This document shows positions 19,087 through 19,251 of a stretch of DNA of 19,251 nucleotides, in pieces (the first letter of the stretch is position 1; each line of letters begins with the position of its first letter). The DNA is from DATDYW01 sp044375695 (GTDB lineage Bacteria > Patescibacteriota > Minisyncoccia > Phycocordibacterales > JAACPR01): contig JBILMG010000011.1 in NCBI GenBank assembly GCA_044375695.1, forward strand, positions 1 through 19,251, written 5' to 3'. The translations under genes and the position numbers were made by a program. The notes under the pieces are model-generated. The model was not told the origin of the DNA and did no database searches. It saw only the letters and a list, made by a program, of their open reading frames with translations.

Positions 19087-19114
19087 GACGCCCGACCGGG
19101 GCGTCTTTTCTTTT
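19087..19114 (+). terminator. Terminator of 18850-19065
   Basis: GACGCCC pairs with GGGCGTC (19087-19093 with 19099-19105), followed by TTTTCTTTT. Confidence 0.9.
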
Positions 19115-19137
19115 GATCCCCAGGTGAAGAAATAGGC

Positions 19138-19166
19138 TTGCCCGGCTACCTAAAATCTTGTACCCT
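19138..19166 (+). promoter_or_regulatory. Promoter of tRNA-Glu
   Basis: TTGCCC (19138-19143), 17 nt, TACCCT (19161-19166). Transcription should start near 19173, about 12 bases before the mature tRNA. Confidence 0.6.
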
Positions 19167-19184
19167 ACTTCCGTTCGAAAGACC

Positions 19185-19251
19185 GGCCCTATCGTCTAGC
19201 GGCTAGGACGGAGCCTTCTCAAGGCTCAAACCAGGGTTCGATTCCCTGTAG
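19185..19251 (+). tRNA. tRNA-Glu (anticodon CTC), cut by the window end
   Basis: The cloverleaf is readable: acceptor 5' strand GGCCCTA (19185-19191), D arm GTCTAGCGGCTAGGAC, anticodon stem GAGCC and GGCTC around loop TTCTCAA with anticodon CTC, and T arm CAGGG TTCGATT CCCTG. The window ends after TAG, the first three bases of the 3' acceptor strand; the last four paired bases, the discriminator base and CCA lie outside. CTC reads GAG, the GC-rich Glu codon, which fits the codon bias. Confidence 0.93.

Overview
The window looks like part of a GC-rich genome from the Candidate Phyla Radiation (Patescibacteria), most likely a Parcubacteria-type lineage. The evidence is a set of protein types I associate with that group: a short secreted lysozyme-like protein (3243-3848), a secreted protein with AWSENIGWI-type repeats (2088-3089), a small exported protein ending in an Ada-like Cys motif (4017-4358), a stand-alone BtpA-like TIM barrel (8879-9685), and many orphan one-gene units. 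TGA is used as a stop (genes ending at 382, 5571, 12229 and 12972), so the code is the standard bacterial one. The closer lineage is inference, because no rRNA is present.

Layout. 1-3242: end of an upstream unit, then minus-strand orphan genes (four-helix membrane protein, unknown soluble protein, and the two-gene unit 3089-1720 for surface or envelope proteins). 3243-5635: lysozyme-like protein, Ada-motif exported protein, ribosomal protein L27 (rpmA) and two orphan genes. 5636-8777: ribosomal protein L9 (rplI) behind an S41 C-terminal processing protease on the minus strand, divergent from cysteinyl-tRNA synthetase (cysS). 8879-12229: BtpA-like protein, replicative helicase dnaB tightly followed by recR, and a small membrane protein. 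12307-13780: HTH-like protein, an orphan, and L21 (rplU). 13881-17600: a 680-residue YVTN-propeller surface protein, rmuC and an orphan. 17683-19251: a YqeY-like gene with a small partner, two tandem paralogous small genes of an unrecognised family, and a tRNA-Glu(CTC) cut by the window edge.

Architecture. Almost every gene is its own transcription unit. Promoters have a readable -35 (TTGACA, TTGCGN or TTGCCC types), a 16-18 nt spacer and a TANNNT-type -10. In about ten genes the -10 ends only 8-12 nt before the start codon, which predicts leaderless or almost leaderless mRNAs. Shine-Dalgarno sequences are rare. Units end in GC-rich hairpins with a peculiar TTTTCTTTT tail, often mirrored by AAAAGAAAA on the other side. 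Stop codons, terminators and the next -35 box frequently overlap.

Functionally the window mixes core information processing (dnaB, recR, rmuC, cysS, L9, L21, L27, YqeY, tRNA-Glu) with envelope-facing proteins. I see no CRISPR array, insertion sequence, prophage or defence island. The most promising unexplained items are the leaderless promoter/terminator grammar, the RWWxWLD paralogue pair (18441-19065), the G14 tract before the propeller gene, a GAAC-N4-GTTC site before the membrane protein gene, and a RecR whose Toprim glutamate is replaced by cysteine.
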